Source of the DNA: Salinivirgaceae bacterium
Lineage (GTDB): Bacteria; Bacteroidota; Bacteroidia; Bacteroidales; SZUA-534
NCBI GenBank assembly: GCA_027858735.1
Contig: JAQICC010000221.1
Coordinates: 1-41,129 of the forward strand
Length of the DNA stretch: 41,129 bases
Reading direction: 5' to 3'
A model generated the notes under the pieces. That model had not been told where the DNA came from and did not search any database. It worked only from the letters and a program-made list of their open reading frames with translations. Every line of letters begins with the position of its first letter. Positions within the stretch are counted from its first letter, which is position 1. Made by a program: the position numbers and the translations under genes. Shown piece after piece: positions 27,323 through 34,944 of the stretch.

Positions 27323-28591
27323 ATGAAACGAACTACTCAAAATATTCTTGTTTTAATTGGTGTAATTCTATGGCTTTCTAAAGTTAGTGTAGCTAGCATT
27401 CAACCGGGTGATACCATACTGTCTGATATTGCAAAGGTGCCTCAGCAACAAAAGGTGTCATATCTGCTAAATGTACTAGAATCGAACCGAAACCTTTCAG
27501 CTCAAATAGCAATTGAGTATGCCGAAGAGGGCTTGGCTTGGGCTCAAAAACTAGAAAATAAGGCTGATGAGGCTCGTGTTTTGAATTTTTTAGGTAATAG
27601 TTATTATAATTTGGCAAACTATGATCAATCATTAAATTATTACCAGAAAGCTTTACGCATGATAATGAGAATTGGAAAGAAAACGGAAATAGCTAATGTT
27701 ATGCAAAAAATTGGGATTATATATTATAACTTAAACGATTATGCCAAAGCTTTGCTTTATTTTGAGCAAACGCTGAAGGTATTTCAAGAACTGCAATTTC
27801 CTATACGTGAGGCTGAAGTTTATACCAGTATTGGTTCTATATATTTTCAGTGGGACGAATTTGAGAAAGCAAACGAAAATTATGAATTTGCTTACAATAT
27901 TTATAAAACTCTCGATCATTTACCTTCGATTGCAAACATGAGTTACTTAAAAGGGTATGTATTTTTCAAAATTAAAAACTACGAGAAATCCGAAGAGTGG
28001 TTTAACAAAGCGCTTGACATTTACAAAAACATGCAAAACACCAATGAAATTGCTAAAATTTACAATGTTTTAGGTAGTTTGTATAATGATAAAAAAGTAT
28101 TTAATCAGGCGCTTAAGTACTACCAAATGGCTTGCGAAATTCATAAAGAAATGGGCGATAATATAATACTGGCTCAATCGCTTAATAATATTGGAAATGT
28201 TCAAAAAGAACTAAGTCTGTTTAAAGAAGCTACAGAGAATTTTAATAAAAGCTTAGAAATGGCTCTTGACCATGATTTGAGGCTAACGCAAATGGATAAC
28301 TATAAATCGATGTACGAGCTTTATTACCTACGTAATGATTCAAAAAAGGCTTTGTCGTATTATCAAAAATTTGTGAGTTTACGCGATTCTATTTTTAATT
28401 AAGAAAATAGTATTGTTGAAGATAAATATCAAGTAAATGAAGAAGTATTGTTGGTAAAAAAACAGTTGCAGCAAAAGAACAAGTTTTTTAGGTTTTACTT
28501 TTTAGCTTCAATTATTGCAATAGTCATCTTACTGCTAATAGTTCTTTCACAAAGAGCAAAAATTAAACAATCGGAAAAAGTAGAATTATAA
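27323..28591 (+). pseudogene. Third TPR paralogue, truncated: premature TAA and no output domain
   Basis: ATG at 27323 starts a signal peptide and six to eight TPRs. The frame stops at TAA 28400-28402 within SIFN-stop-ENS, where the histidine-kinase paralogue reads SILNKENTK, so a Lys codon has become TAA. Reading on in the same frame gives 62 further codons with the expected coiled coil and a membrane helix (FYFLASIIAIVILLLIVLS) and then a second TAA at 28589-28591, without any kinase or phosphatase domain. The gene has lost its output domain and then its anchor. The 359-residue product could still be an exported soluble TPR protein. It lies 14 bases after the kinase gene. Confidence 0.8.
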
Positions 28592-28814
28592 ATTAGTATG
28601 CTCATATAAATTGTTTAATTCGTTTTTTTTGAAAACTTTAATGCTTACTTCATATTCGAATTCCACAAGTAAAATTTATTCCAGCATTTAAGGATAAATT
28701 AAATTATTTAGTCAACTTTGCACTTTATTTAGTGAATTATACATGATTCTTCAGTGCTGGTGATATAAATTACATCATAAGAATCAATTAATGATAAAAT
28801 GATACAATAAAAAT

Positions 28815-29630
28815 ATGTCGGTTCATAAAGATGTAAAAGTTGTAACTACTCACATTTTAAGTGAGATGAAGTTAAAGGGCGAGAAAATTGCAATGTTAAC
28901 GGCCTACGATTATAGTTTAGCGCGATTGGTTGATCAGGCAGGAGTTGATGTTATATTGGTAGGTGATTCGGCAAGTAACGTAATGGCAGGATACGAAACC
29001 ACCTTACCCATTACGCTCGATAATATGATTTATCATGCAGCTTCTGTTGTTCGTGCAGTAAAAAGAGCCCTTGTGGTGGTTGATTTACCATTCGGAACGT
29101 ATCAAGGAAATTCAAAAGAAGCGCTGAATTCTGCAATTCGTATTATGAAAGAAACCGGAGCTCATTCTGTAAAACTTGAAGGTGGGGCAGAGGTCAGTGA
29201 ATCGATAACACGAATTTTATCGGCAGGTATACCGGTAATGGGGCATTTAGGTTTAACTCCACAAAGTATTCATAAGTTTGGTACCTATGTAGTTAGGGCT
29301 AAAAATAAAGAAGAAGCAGAGCGTTTAAAAAATGATGCGAAATTACTTGAAGAATTGGGTTGTTTCGGTATTGTTATAGAGAAAGTTCCGGCAAAACTTG
29401 CCAAAGAAGTGGCGTTAAGCGTGAAAATACCTGTAATAGGAATTGGCGCTGGTGGAGGAGTCGACGGTCAGGTATTGGTTTTGCATGATATGTTAGGTAT
29501 AACTCAGGAATTCTCTCCACGGTTTTTACGTCGATACAATAATTTAGCCGCTGAAATTGATGGTGCTGTTAAGTCTTATATTAATGATGTGCGAACCTTG
29601 GATTTTCCAAATGAAAAGGAACAGTATTAA
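28815..29630 (+). CDS. panB: 3-methyl-2-oxobutanoate hydroxymethyltransferase
   Basis: The 271-residue cytoplasmic enzyme makes ketopantoate from alpha-ketoisovalerate and methylene-tetrahydrofolate, the first committed step of pantothenate and CoA synthesis. The TIM-barrel signature is present: [21 protein letters not shown] with metal ligand D51, [10 protein letters not shown] with D90, and VKLEGG with E122. [31 protein letters not shown] and a conserved C-terminus follow. The length is normal. panC and panD are not in the window. The two short genes that follow are within 20 bases of each other and may be co-transcribed. Confidence 0.97.
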   Translation: MSVHKDVKVVTTHILSEMKLKGEKIAMLTAYDYSLARLVDQAGVDVILVGDSASNVMAGYETTLPITLDNMIYHAASVVRAVKRALVVVDLPFGTYQGNSKEALNSAIRIMKETGAHSVKLEGGAEVSESITRILSAGIPVMGHLGLTPQSIHKFGTYVVRAKNKEEAERLKNDAKLLEELGCFGIVIEKVPAKLAKEVALSVKIPVIGIGAGGGVDGQVLVLHDMLGITQEFSPRFLRRYNNLAAEIDGAVKSYINDVRTLDFPNEKEQY

Positions 29631-29644
29631 TTTGGCCTCTACGA

Positions 29645-29962
29645 ATGATTGCATCAACTCCCAAACCTCCGTATTATGCTGTTATATTTACAACAATAAG
29701 AACTAATATTGATGATGGATATAACGAAATGTCAGATAAGCTGATAGAACTTGCGCAAGGGCACGATGGATTTTTGGGTATTGAATCGGCACGAGATGGA
29801 ATGGGTATTTCAATTTCATATTGGACAGATCTGGAATCCATAAGTAAATGGAAAAACCAGTCAGATCATTTGCTTGCTCAGCAAAAGGGAAAAATTGATG
29901 GGTACAAGTCGTTTAAAACCAGAATTTCGAAAGTAGAGCGTGACTACGATTTTCAAAAATAA
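29645..29962 (+). CDS. Antibiotic-biosynthesis-monooxygenase (ABM) domain protein
   Basis: This 105-residue single-domain protein has the dimeric ferredoxin-like ABM fold. It starts with PPYYAVIFTTIRTN, has the central GFLGIESARDGMGISISYW and then WTDLESISKWKNQSDH. It is a small cytoplasmic protein, and relatives range from heme-degrading and quinol monooxygenases to structural members of unknown role. The substrate cannot be predicted. It lies 14 bases after panB and 17 bases before the pseudouridine synthase gene. Confidence 0.8.
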   Translation: MIASTPKPPYYAVIFTTIRTNIDDGYNEMSDKLIELAQGHDGFLGIESARDGMGISISYWTDLESISKWKNQSDHLLAQQKGKIDGYKSFKTRISKVERDYDFQK

Positions 29963-29979
29963 CCAAATCCCTACCAATT

Positions 29980-30696
29980 TTGACTAGCACACGGAAAAAT
30001 AGTAGTTCACCTGTAGAGGTCTTATACGAGGATAATCATCTGATTGTCATAAATAAAAAGGTGTCAGATATTGTGCAGGGTGATAAAACGGGTGATGTTC
30101 CATTGGGTGAATTTGTAAAACAATATTTGAAGGATAAATATAATAAGCCAGGCAATGTTTTTTTGGGAGTAACCCATCGATTGGACAGGCCAACTAGTGG
30201 AGGGGTTATTTTTGCAAGAACCAGTAAGGCCTTGACCCGATTAAACGAAATGTTTAAGCAGAAGGATTCCATTCAGAAAATATACTGGGCTGTTGTAAAG
30301 AAATGCCCAGAACCAAAACAAGGAAATCTTACAAATTACTTGTTTAAAGATGAAAAAAAAAATAAATCCTTTGTTTGTAATGCGGGCAAAAAGGGAGCCA
30401 AAGAAGCTATTTTAAGCTATCAGGTAATTGCTCATTCAGATACATTCCATTTGCTTGAAATTAATTTACGTACAGGCAGGCATCACCAAATAAGAGCGCA
30501 ATTGTCAAACATTGGGAGCCCCATAAAAGGTGATCTTAAGTACGGATACCCTAGTTCAAATACCGATGGAGGAATTAGTTTGCATGCACGAAAAATACAA
30601 TTTCTACACCCCGTTAGTAAAGATATTATTGAAATTACAGCGCCTACGCCAAAGGATAATATTTGGGACTTTTTTGAAAAAAAATTAAAGTTTTAG
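29980..30696 (+). CDS. RluA-family pseudouridine synthase
   Basis: The 238-residue cytoplasmic RNA-modifying enzyme has the RluA motif II HRLDRPTSGG with catalytic Asp69, preceded by VLYEDNHLIVINK near residues 13-25. RTGRHHQIRAQLSNIG, GDLKYGY and SLHARKIQF lie in the second half. It has no S4 domain, so it is one of the short stand-alone members. The start is TTG at 29980, since no ATG or GTG precedes the conserved VEVLYEDN segment. The target uridine (rRNA or tRNA) is not predictable. Confidence 0.9.
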   Translation: MTSTRKNSSSPVEVLYEDNHLIVINKKVSDIVQGDKTGDVPLGEFVKQYLKDKYNKPGNVFLGVTHRLDRPTSGGVIFARTSKALTRLNEMFKQKDSIQKIYWAVVKKCPEPKQGNLTNYLFKDEKKNKSFVCNAGKKGAKEAILSYQVIAHSDTFHLLEINLRTGRHHQIRAQLSNIGSPIKGDLKYGYPSSNTDGGISLHARKIQFLHPVSKDIIEITAPTPKDNIWDFFEKKLKF

Positions 30697-30812
30697 TAAT
30701 TGATTGTTATTTGTAAGAAGTGCGGCCATCATTTTCAGGTACTTAAAGAGGCGTTAAAATGTTGATAATTAATCATGTTCTCTTAGGTTAGCTACAATGA
30801 ACATAATTGCCT

Positions 30813-30940
30813 CTTAGGGTAACTGTTAAAACTTTCGCTGATGAAGCAAAATATTTGCTCCACGCATGCCTGTCGGCGAGGCAGGTTGGTGTAATTCATG
30901 AACCGTGTTTGTTTTTTTTATTTTAAAATGCGGTTACCCT
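30813..30940 (-). mobile_element. 128-bp MITE, copy 2, reverse orientation, with 9-bp direct repeats
   Basis: Read on the minus strand, the element begins AGGGTAACCGCATTTTAAAA and ends GTTTTAACAGTTACCCTAAG. It aligns with the copy at 17302 over both arms; shared blocks include ACAAA-ACGGTTCA-GAATTACAC and CGTGGAG-AAATATTTT-TTCAT. It is exactly the same length. The direct repeat TAATTGCCT flanks it at 30804-30812 and 30941-30949. The centre differs: instead of the GAATTAGTGTTAATTC palindrome it holds CCTGCCTCGCCGACAGGCATG, another common short palindrome. Confidence 0.78.
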
Positions 30941-30983
30941 TAATTGCCTTCCTTGTATGTGAGTTTCATCTAATTTAATTTAC

Positions 30984-30991
30984 TATATTTG
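30984..30991 (+). promoter_or_regulatory. Bacteroidota-type -7 element before the second SiaC-like gene
   Basis: TATATTTG is a perfect TAnnTTTG match located 25 bases before the ATG. No clear TTTG occurs at the -33 position. Confidence 0.5.
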
Positions 30992-31016
30992 AAGTCATTA
31001 AAAATATAGAAAACAA

Positions 31017-31394
31017 ATGGATCCATTAATACTGAAACCTACCAATACTACTTTTCAAATTCATCTTGATAAATCAACAGGGGTTTTCGAATTTTCTGGC
31101 CGATCACGACCTGAAAACGTTATGGGTTTTTTCGATCCAATTTTTAGTTGGTTTGATAAATATCATGAAAATCCAAACCAAACAACAGTAGTTACTTTTA
31201 AATTAGAATATTTTAATTCATCTACAGCAAAGGTTTTGTTAAGATTTTTAGTACGTCTCGAAAAAATGCTCATAACTGGCGTTGATGTTAAAATTGTGTG
31301 GAAGACCCGTAAAAATGATGAAGATATGCTCGAAACAGGTCAAGATTATGCAACATTAATTAGTGTACCTTTTGAATTTATTGAATTCCAATAA
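31017..31394 (+). CDS. SiaC-family regulatory phosphoprotein (DUF1987), copy 2
   Basis: The 125-residue paralogue of the protein encoded at 1080 has the same layout: VFEFSGRSRPENVMGFFDPI, EYFNSSTAK at 64-72 and the acidic KNDEDMLETGQDY. The residue at the SiaC phosphorylation position 68 is Ser instead of Thr, with Ser69 and Thr70 next to it. It could answer to a different kinase/phosphatase pair or be phosphorylated at a neighbouring residue. It lies 60 bases upstream of ridA, perhaps in one transcript ending at the shared terminator. Confidence 0.8.
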   Translation: MDPLILKPTNTTFQIHLDKSTGVFEFSGRSRPENVMGFFDPIFSWFDKYHENPNQTTVVTFKLEYFNSSTAKVLLRFLVRLEKMLITGVDVKIVWKTRKNDEDMLETGQDYATLISVPFEFIEFQ

Positions 31395-31454
31395 CGAATT
31401 AAAAAACTTTTTTGTAGTTGTTTTGTTTGAGTTTTAATAATTAAACTTAATTAA

Positions 31455-31838
31455 ATGAAGAAGATAATTTCAACCGATAAAGCTCCGAAAGCAATTGGTT
31501 CTTATAGTCAAGCAGTGTATAATGCTGGGCATTTATATATTTCAGGGCAACTACCTATTAACCCTGAAACAGGAAAAATGCCTGATGGTATTGTAGCTCA
31601 AACAGAGCAAGCATTGAAAAATGTAAAAGCAATTCTTGAAGAAGCTAATTTTACTTTAAACGATGTTGTAAAGTCAACAGTATTGCTTAAAAGTATAGCT
31701 GATTTTGGTGACATGAATAATGTATATGCTCAATATTACACGTCGAAACCACCTGCGCGAGCAGCCTATGAAGTTGCAAACTTACCGCTAGGAGCATTAA
31801 TTGAAATTGAAACAATCGCAATTCGAGCATGCAACTAA
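31455..31838 (+). CDS. ridA: RidA-family reactive enamine/imine deaminase
   Basis: This 127-residue cytoplasmic enzyme hydrolyses the reactive 2-aminoacrylate and related enamines made by PLP enzymes. Family hallmarks: SYSQAV near 16-21, LYISGQLPINPETG at 27-40, PPARAAYEVANLPLGALIEIE at 99-119 with substrate-carboxylate Arg102 and Glu119. The length and motifs place it in the archetypal RidA subgroup, so the activity is likely. Its terminator is shared with the convergent ribosomal protein operon. Confidence 0.95.
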   Translation: MKKIISTDKAPKAIGSYSQAVYNAGHLYISGQLPINPETGKMPDGIVAQTEQALKNVKAILEEANFTLNDVVKSTVLLKSIADFGDMNNVYAQYYTSKPPARAAYEVANLPLGALIEIETIAIRACN

Positions 31839-31864
31839 ATTTTTCTAGTTAAATAAAATGATAT

Positions 31865-31898
31865 AAAAAAAGGCATCCATTTGGATGCCTTTTTTTTA
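31865..31898. terminator. Bidirectional terminator between ridA and rplI
   Basis: AGGCATCC (31871-31878) pairs perfectly with GGATGCCT (31883-31890). An A-run precedes it and a T-run follows, so it works on both strands. Confidence 0.92.
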
Positions 31899-31915
31899 TA
31901 TATCTGTTTTTTTGA

Positions 31916-32362
31916 TTACTCAGATACTACAATAAATGGTAAGTCAAATTCAACTTCTTTGTGAAGTTTAATTTTAGCATTGTATTCACCAACTTCTTTA
32001 ATGGTGTCGCCTTTTACCAAAATGTTTTTACGCTCAATATTATAACCTTGTTTCTGAAGAGCTTCTGATAATTGAATGTTATTAACCGAACCGAAAATTT
32101 TTCCTGTAGAGCTAGTTTTAGCACCTAAAGTAATTTTTACGTCAGCCAATTTTTCTTTCAATTCAATCGCTTCATTCTTGATTTTTTCAAGTTTGTGTGC
32201 GCGTTGTTTAAGGTTTTCAGCCATCACTTTTTTGGTCGACTCAGTAGCAAGAATAGCTAGGCCTTGAGGAATAAGGTAATTACGACCATATCCATCTTTA
32301 ACTTTTACTACCTCATTTTTATATCCTAAACTCGGAATATCTTGTTTTAAAATAATGTCCAT
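31916..32362 (-). CDS. rplI: 50S ribosomal protein L9 (bL9)
   Basis: The 148-residue ribosomal protein has the N-terminal RNA-binding domain MDIILKQDIPSLGYKNEVVKVKDGYGRNYLIPQGLA and a connecting helix. Its C-terminal domain ends in KEVEFDLPFIVVSE. It is the last gene of rpsF-rpsR-rplI, 15 bases after rpsR, and is preceded by a strong Shine-Dalgarno. Confidence 0.97.
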   Translation of the reverse strand: MDIILKQDIPSLGYKNEVVKVKDGYGRNYLIPQGLAILATESTKKVMAENLKQRAHKLEKIKNEAIELKEKLADVKITLGAKTSSTGKIFGSVNNIQLSEALQKQGYNIERKNILVKGDTIKEVGEYNAKIKLHKEVEFDLPFIVVSE

Positions 32363-32367
32363 CTTTG

Positions 32368-32376
32368 TTCCTCCTT
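32368..32376 (-). promoter_or_regulatory. Strong Shine-Dalgarno of rplI
   Basis: The minus strand reads AAGGAGGAA directly after the rpsR stop codon and ends 5 bases before the rplI ATG (GGAGG to ATG spacing 7). Such motifs are nearly absent elsewhere in the window. Confidence 0.8.
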
Positions 32377-32377
32377 T

Positions 32378-32647
32378 TTATTTTAACATGTCAGTTACAT
32401 AAGGGAGCAACGCAATATGGCGAGCTCTTTTAATAGCAACCGAAATTTTACGTTGGTATTTTAATGATGTACCAGTAATTCGGCGAGGAAGAATTTTCCC
32501 TTGTTCGTTTAAGAATTTTTTCAAGAACTCAGGATCTTTATAATCAATGTACTTGATTTTATTCTTTTTGAAACGGCAATATTTTTTCTTTTTAATCTCT
32601 ACTGACGGTGGAGTCAGGTATCTGATTTCTGATTGATTTTGAGCCAT
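32378..32647 (-). CDS. rpsR: 30S ribosomal protein S18 (bS18)
   Basis: The 89-residue small-subunit protein has the conserved [20 protein letters not shown] and [31 protein letters not shown]. It binds bS6 on the 30S platform. In Bacteroidota, bS18, bS6 and bS21 form the pocket that sequesters the 16S anti-Shine-Dalgarno (established for Flavobacterium johnsoniae). Its start is 3 bases after the rpsF stop, and its Shine-Dalgarno lies within the last codons of rpsF. Confidence 0.97.
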   Translation of the reverse strand: MAQNQSEIRYLTPPSVEIKKKKYCRFKKNKIKYIDYKDPEFLKKFLNEQGKILPRRITGTSLKYQRKISVAIKRARHIALLPYVTDMLK

Positions 32648-32650
32648 GTC

Positions 32651-32998
32651 CTATTCCTCCTTCTTTTGTTGTTTCATACTTCTTTTCTTCTCAGCATATG
32701 CAAAAGCGTATTTCCCTAATTTAACACTTAAGAAACGCATTACTCTTTCGTCGCGACGAAATTCTGTTTCAATTTTGTTAATTAGTTCTCCTTCAACTTT
32801 GTATTCTATTAAATAATAGAATCCAGTCGATTTCTTTTGAATGGGATAAGCAAGCTTACGTAAGCCCCAATCTTCTTCATGTACAATTTCACCTTTCCCT
32901 TCGGTGATAATAGCTTTGAATTTGTCAACCGCCTCCTTCATCTGTGGTGCAGATAAAACGGGATTTGCAATGAAAACGGTTTCATAATTGTTTAACAT
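32651..32998 (-). CDS. rpsF: 30S ribosomal protein S6 (bS6)
   Basis: The 115-residue protein has the bS6 fold: [41 protein letters not shown] and the [14 protein letters not shown] segment. The C-terminus is lysine and glutamate rich. It heads the rpsF-rpsR-rplI operon and has a perfect promoter 40 bases upstream. Unlike rpsR and rplI, it has no Shine-Dalgarno. Confidence 0.97.
   Translation of the reverse strand: MLNNYETVFIANPVLSAPQMKEAVDKFKAIITEGKGEIVHEEDWGLRKLAYPIQKKSTGFYYLIEYKVEGELINKIETEFRRDERVMRFLSVKLGKYAFAYAEKKRSMKQQKKEE
32656..32662 (-). promoter_or_regulatory. Strong Shine-Dalgarno of rpsR, inside the rpsF 3' end
   Basis: The minus strand reads AAGGAGG within the final Lys-Glu-Glu codons of rpsF, with 8 bases to the rpsR ATG. 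The rpsF tail KKEE is thus partly shaped by this motif. Confidence 0.8.
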
Positions 32999-33037
32999 AC
33001 TTCTAATCTTTAAGTTTTATAAACTATTTTCGGGCTG

Positions 33038-33068
33038 CAAATGTATGAATATTTGTTTTGTTATCAAA
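33038..33068 (-). promoter_or_regulatory. Promoter of the rpsF-rpsR-rplI operon
   Basis: On the minus strand TTTG (complement of 33065-33068), 19 bases, then TACATTTG (complement of 33038-33045) matches the Bacteroidota -33 TTTG / -7 TAnnTTTG consensus exactly. The leader would be about 32 to 35 bases, long enough for a small bS6:bS18-binding structure, but no convincing fold was found by eye. Confidence 0.75.
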
Positions 33069-33192
33069 TAATTATGTGCATAATTTTTCATAAAAAAACC
33101 ATTCAAAACTTTTGAACAATTCCTTCTGAAATTCTTTTATATTCTATTACTTTGTTTCTTAATAAACAAGTGCACTAACAATCTGATTTAAA

Positions 33193-34944
33193 ATGCAAAA
33201 AAGAATATTTATTATAAGTCTATTTTTTATTAATTTATCATCTTTTGCTCAACTTAAACGCGATACTTTAGGTTGGATTCCGCCTGTAGATATTCCTATT
33301 TATTTATCGGGCAATTTTGCTGAATTACGTACCGGACACTTTCATGCAGGGATCGATATTAAAACTCAAGGGAATGAAGGATTTAAGGTTTATGCCGTTC
33401 AAGACGGATATATTTCTCGAATAAAGGTTTCCTCCGGTGGTTACGGAAAGGCTGTTTATATAACTCATCCTGACAGCTATACTTCGGTTTACGGGCACTT
33501 GAAAGAATACAACATACAGCTCGATAAATATGTAAAAGCCATTCAATATGAGCGAAAAAGTTATGGCGTGGATATTTTTCCTGAAAAGGGAGAATTAGCT
33601 ATAAATCAAGGTGATATTATTGGTTTGTCAGGCAATAGCGGATCAAGTGGGGGCCCGCATCTTCATTTTGAAATTCGTGATACCAAAAGTGCGCGTCCAA
33701 TGAATGGTCTATTTCTTGGTTACGATATTGAAGATAACATTCCCCCTAAAATGGATTACTTATACGTGTATCCACAATATGGAAGGGGAACGGTTAATGG
33801 TAAGAGTAAAGATCATTACTACAGTTTAAAGCGTGCAAATGCCGATTTTGCCTTACGGCAAGGAGATACACTTACAGCCTCAGGGAGTGTAGGGCTTGGT
33901 TTAAAAGTTAACGACTATTTAAATGGTTCGGCCAATAGGTGCGGCGTTTACGAGCTTAAGGGTTTTATCGATGACACCTTATTCTTTTATGAGAAATTTG
34001 ATGGTTTTTCTTTTGCAGAAACGCGCTATATCAATAGCTTGATGGATTACAAGGAAAATATAGATAAGAAACGCAAATTGCATAAAATGTACATAGCACC
34101 TAATAATAATTTATCGGTATACGTTGATGCTGTTAATCGAGGTGTGTTGGATTTTAGTGAACCTAATTCTGTAAATAAAATTCGAATTGAAGCTACGGAT
34201 GCACATCAAAATAAATCTGAATTAATGTTTTTCATTAAAACGGTAAACGCTAGCACGAAGTTGCTTGCAAAAAAAAGAGATGAAATTGTTATCCCTTGGC
34301 AGCATGAATTCACACTAGATACTTTAGGTTTGATGGCTACGTTTGCTGAAAAATCATTTTACGACACCTTATTTATGGATTTTTCGGTTGATACTACTAA
34401 GTACCCGAATACCTATTCGTCAATATATTATATACATAATAGTTATACGCCAATACATAATTATTATTACGTAAGCATAGTGCACGATTCTGTTGCAGAC
34501 TCACTCCAAAGTAAGCTTTTGTTGGGGCTTTGGTATAAAGAAAGATTTAGTGCACTTGGTGGAGTTGCCAAAAATGGCAAAGTTGAAGCTCAAGTTCGCA
34601 AGCTCGGTACAATAACGGTTGTTATGGATACAACACCTCCAATAATAAAAGCTTTGGGAGCTTTAGAATCGACATCAGATTTAAGCAAAATGAGTACTTT
34701 AGAATTTAAAATAGAAGATGATTTTAGCGGTATTGCAAGTTATAGCGGAACAATAAATGGTAATTGGGTGCTTTTTGAATACGATGCTAAAAACGACTTA
34801 ATTACCTATGAATTTGATGAGTACATGCCTACTGAAGGTTTTGTAGAGGTAGTGATTAGTGTAATTGATGAGAGGGGGAATACTTCGTTTTTTGAAAAAG
34901 ATTGCGAAATATATCCGGAGCAAGATCATGATATTGGACAATAA
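33193..34944 (+). CDS. Secreted M23 family metallopeptidase
   Basis: The 583-residue exported protein has a signal peptide (1-20, ending SSFAQ) and, unusually, its M23 domain at the N-terminus (about 30-165). The metal and catalytic residues are intact: H51 and D55 (HFHAGIDI), H102 (VYGHL) and H156/H158 (GGPHLHFE). About 400 residues of beta-rich sequence follow, possibly Ig-like domains that position the enzyme; no T9SS tail is seen. It probably cuts peptidoglycan cross-links in the periplasm. The last 17 bases overlap anmK, another wall-recycling gene, which suggests co-expression. Confidence 0.88.
   Translation: MQKRIFIISLFFINLSSFAQLKRDTLGWIPPVDIPIYLSGNFAELRTGHFHAGIDIKTQGNEGFKVYAVQDGYISRIKVSSGGYGKAVYITHPDSYTSVYGHLKEYNIQLDKYVKAIQYERKSYGVDIFPEKGELAINQGDIIGLSGNSGSSGGPHLHFEIRDTKSARPMNGLFLGYDIEDNIPPKMDYLYVYPQYGRGTVNGKSKDHYYSLKRANADFALRQGDTLTASGSVGLGLKVNDYLNGSANRCGVYELKGFIDDTLFFYEKFDGFSFAETRYINSLMDYKENIDKKRKLHKMYIAPNNNLSVYVDAVNRGVLDFSEPNSVNKIRIEATDAHQNKSELMFFIKTVNASTKLLAKKRDEIVIPWQHEFTLDTLGLMATFAEKSFYDTLFMDFSVDTTKYPNTYSSIYYIHNSYTPIHNYYYVSIVHDSVADSLQSKLLLGLWYKERFSALGGVAKNGKVEAQVRKLGTITVVMDTTPPIIKALGALESTSDLSKMSTLEFKIEDDFSGIASYSGTINGNWVLFEYDAKNDLITYEFDEYMPTEGFVEVVISVIDERGNTSFFEKDCEIYPEQDHDIGQ

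Larger units (their letters stand above)
30697..31016. other. Gene-free region holding MITE copy 2 and the promoter of the second SiaC-like gene
   Basis: No ORF was recognised. The region is accounted for by the 128-bp element with its direct repeats (30804-30949) and a promoter at 30984. Confidence 0.7.

Noticed and set aside
17583-28402. Recoding of TAA as lysine, suggested by two in-frame TAA codons
   Set aside because: Every other gene here ends normally, many of them in TAA. Two independent nonsense mutations or sequence errors explain the cases better.
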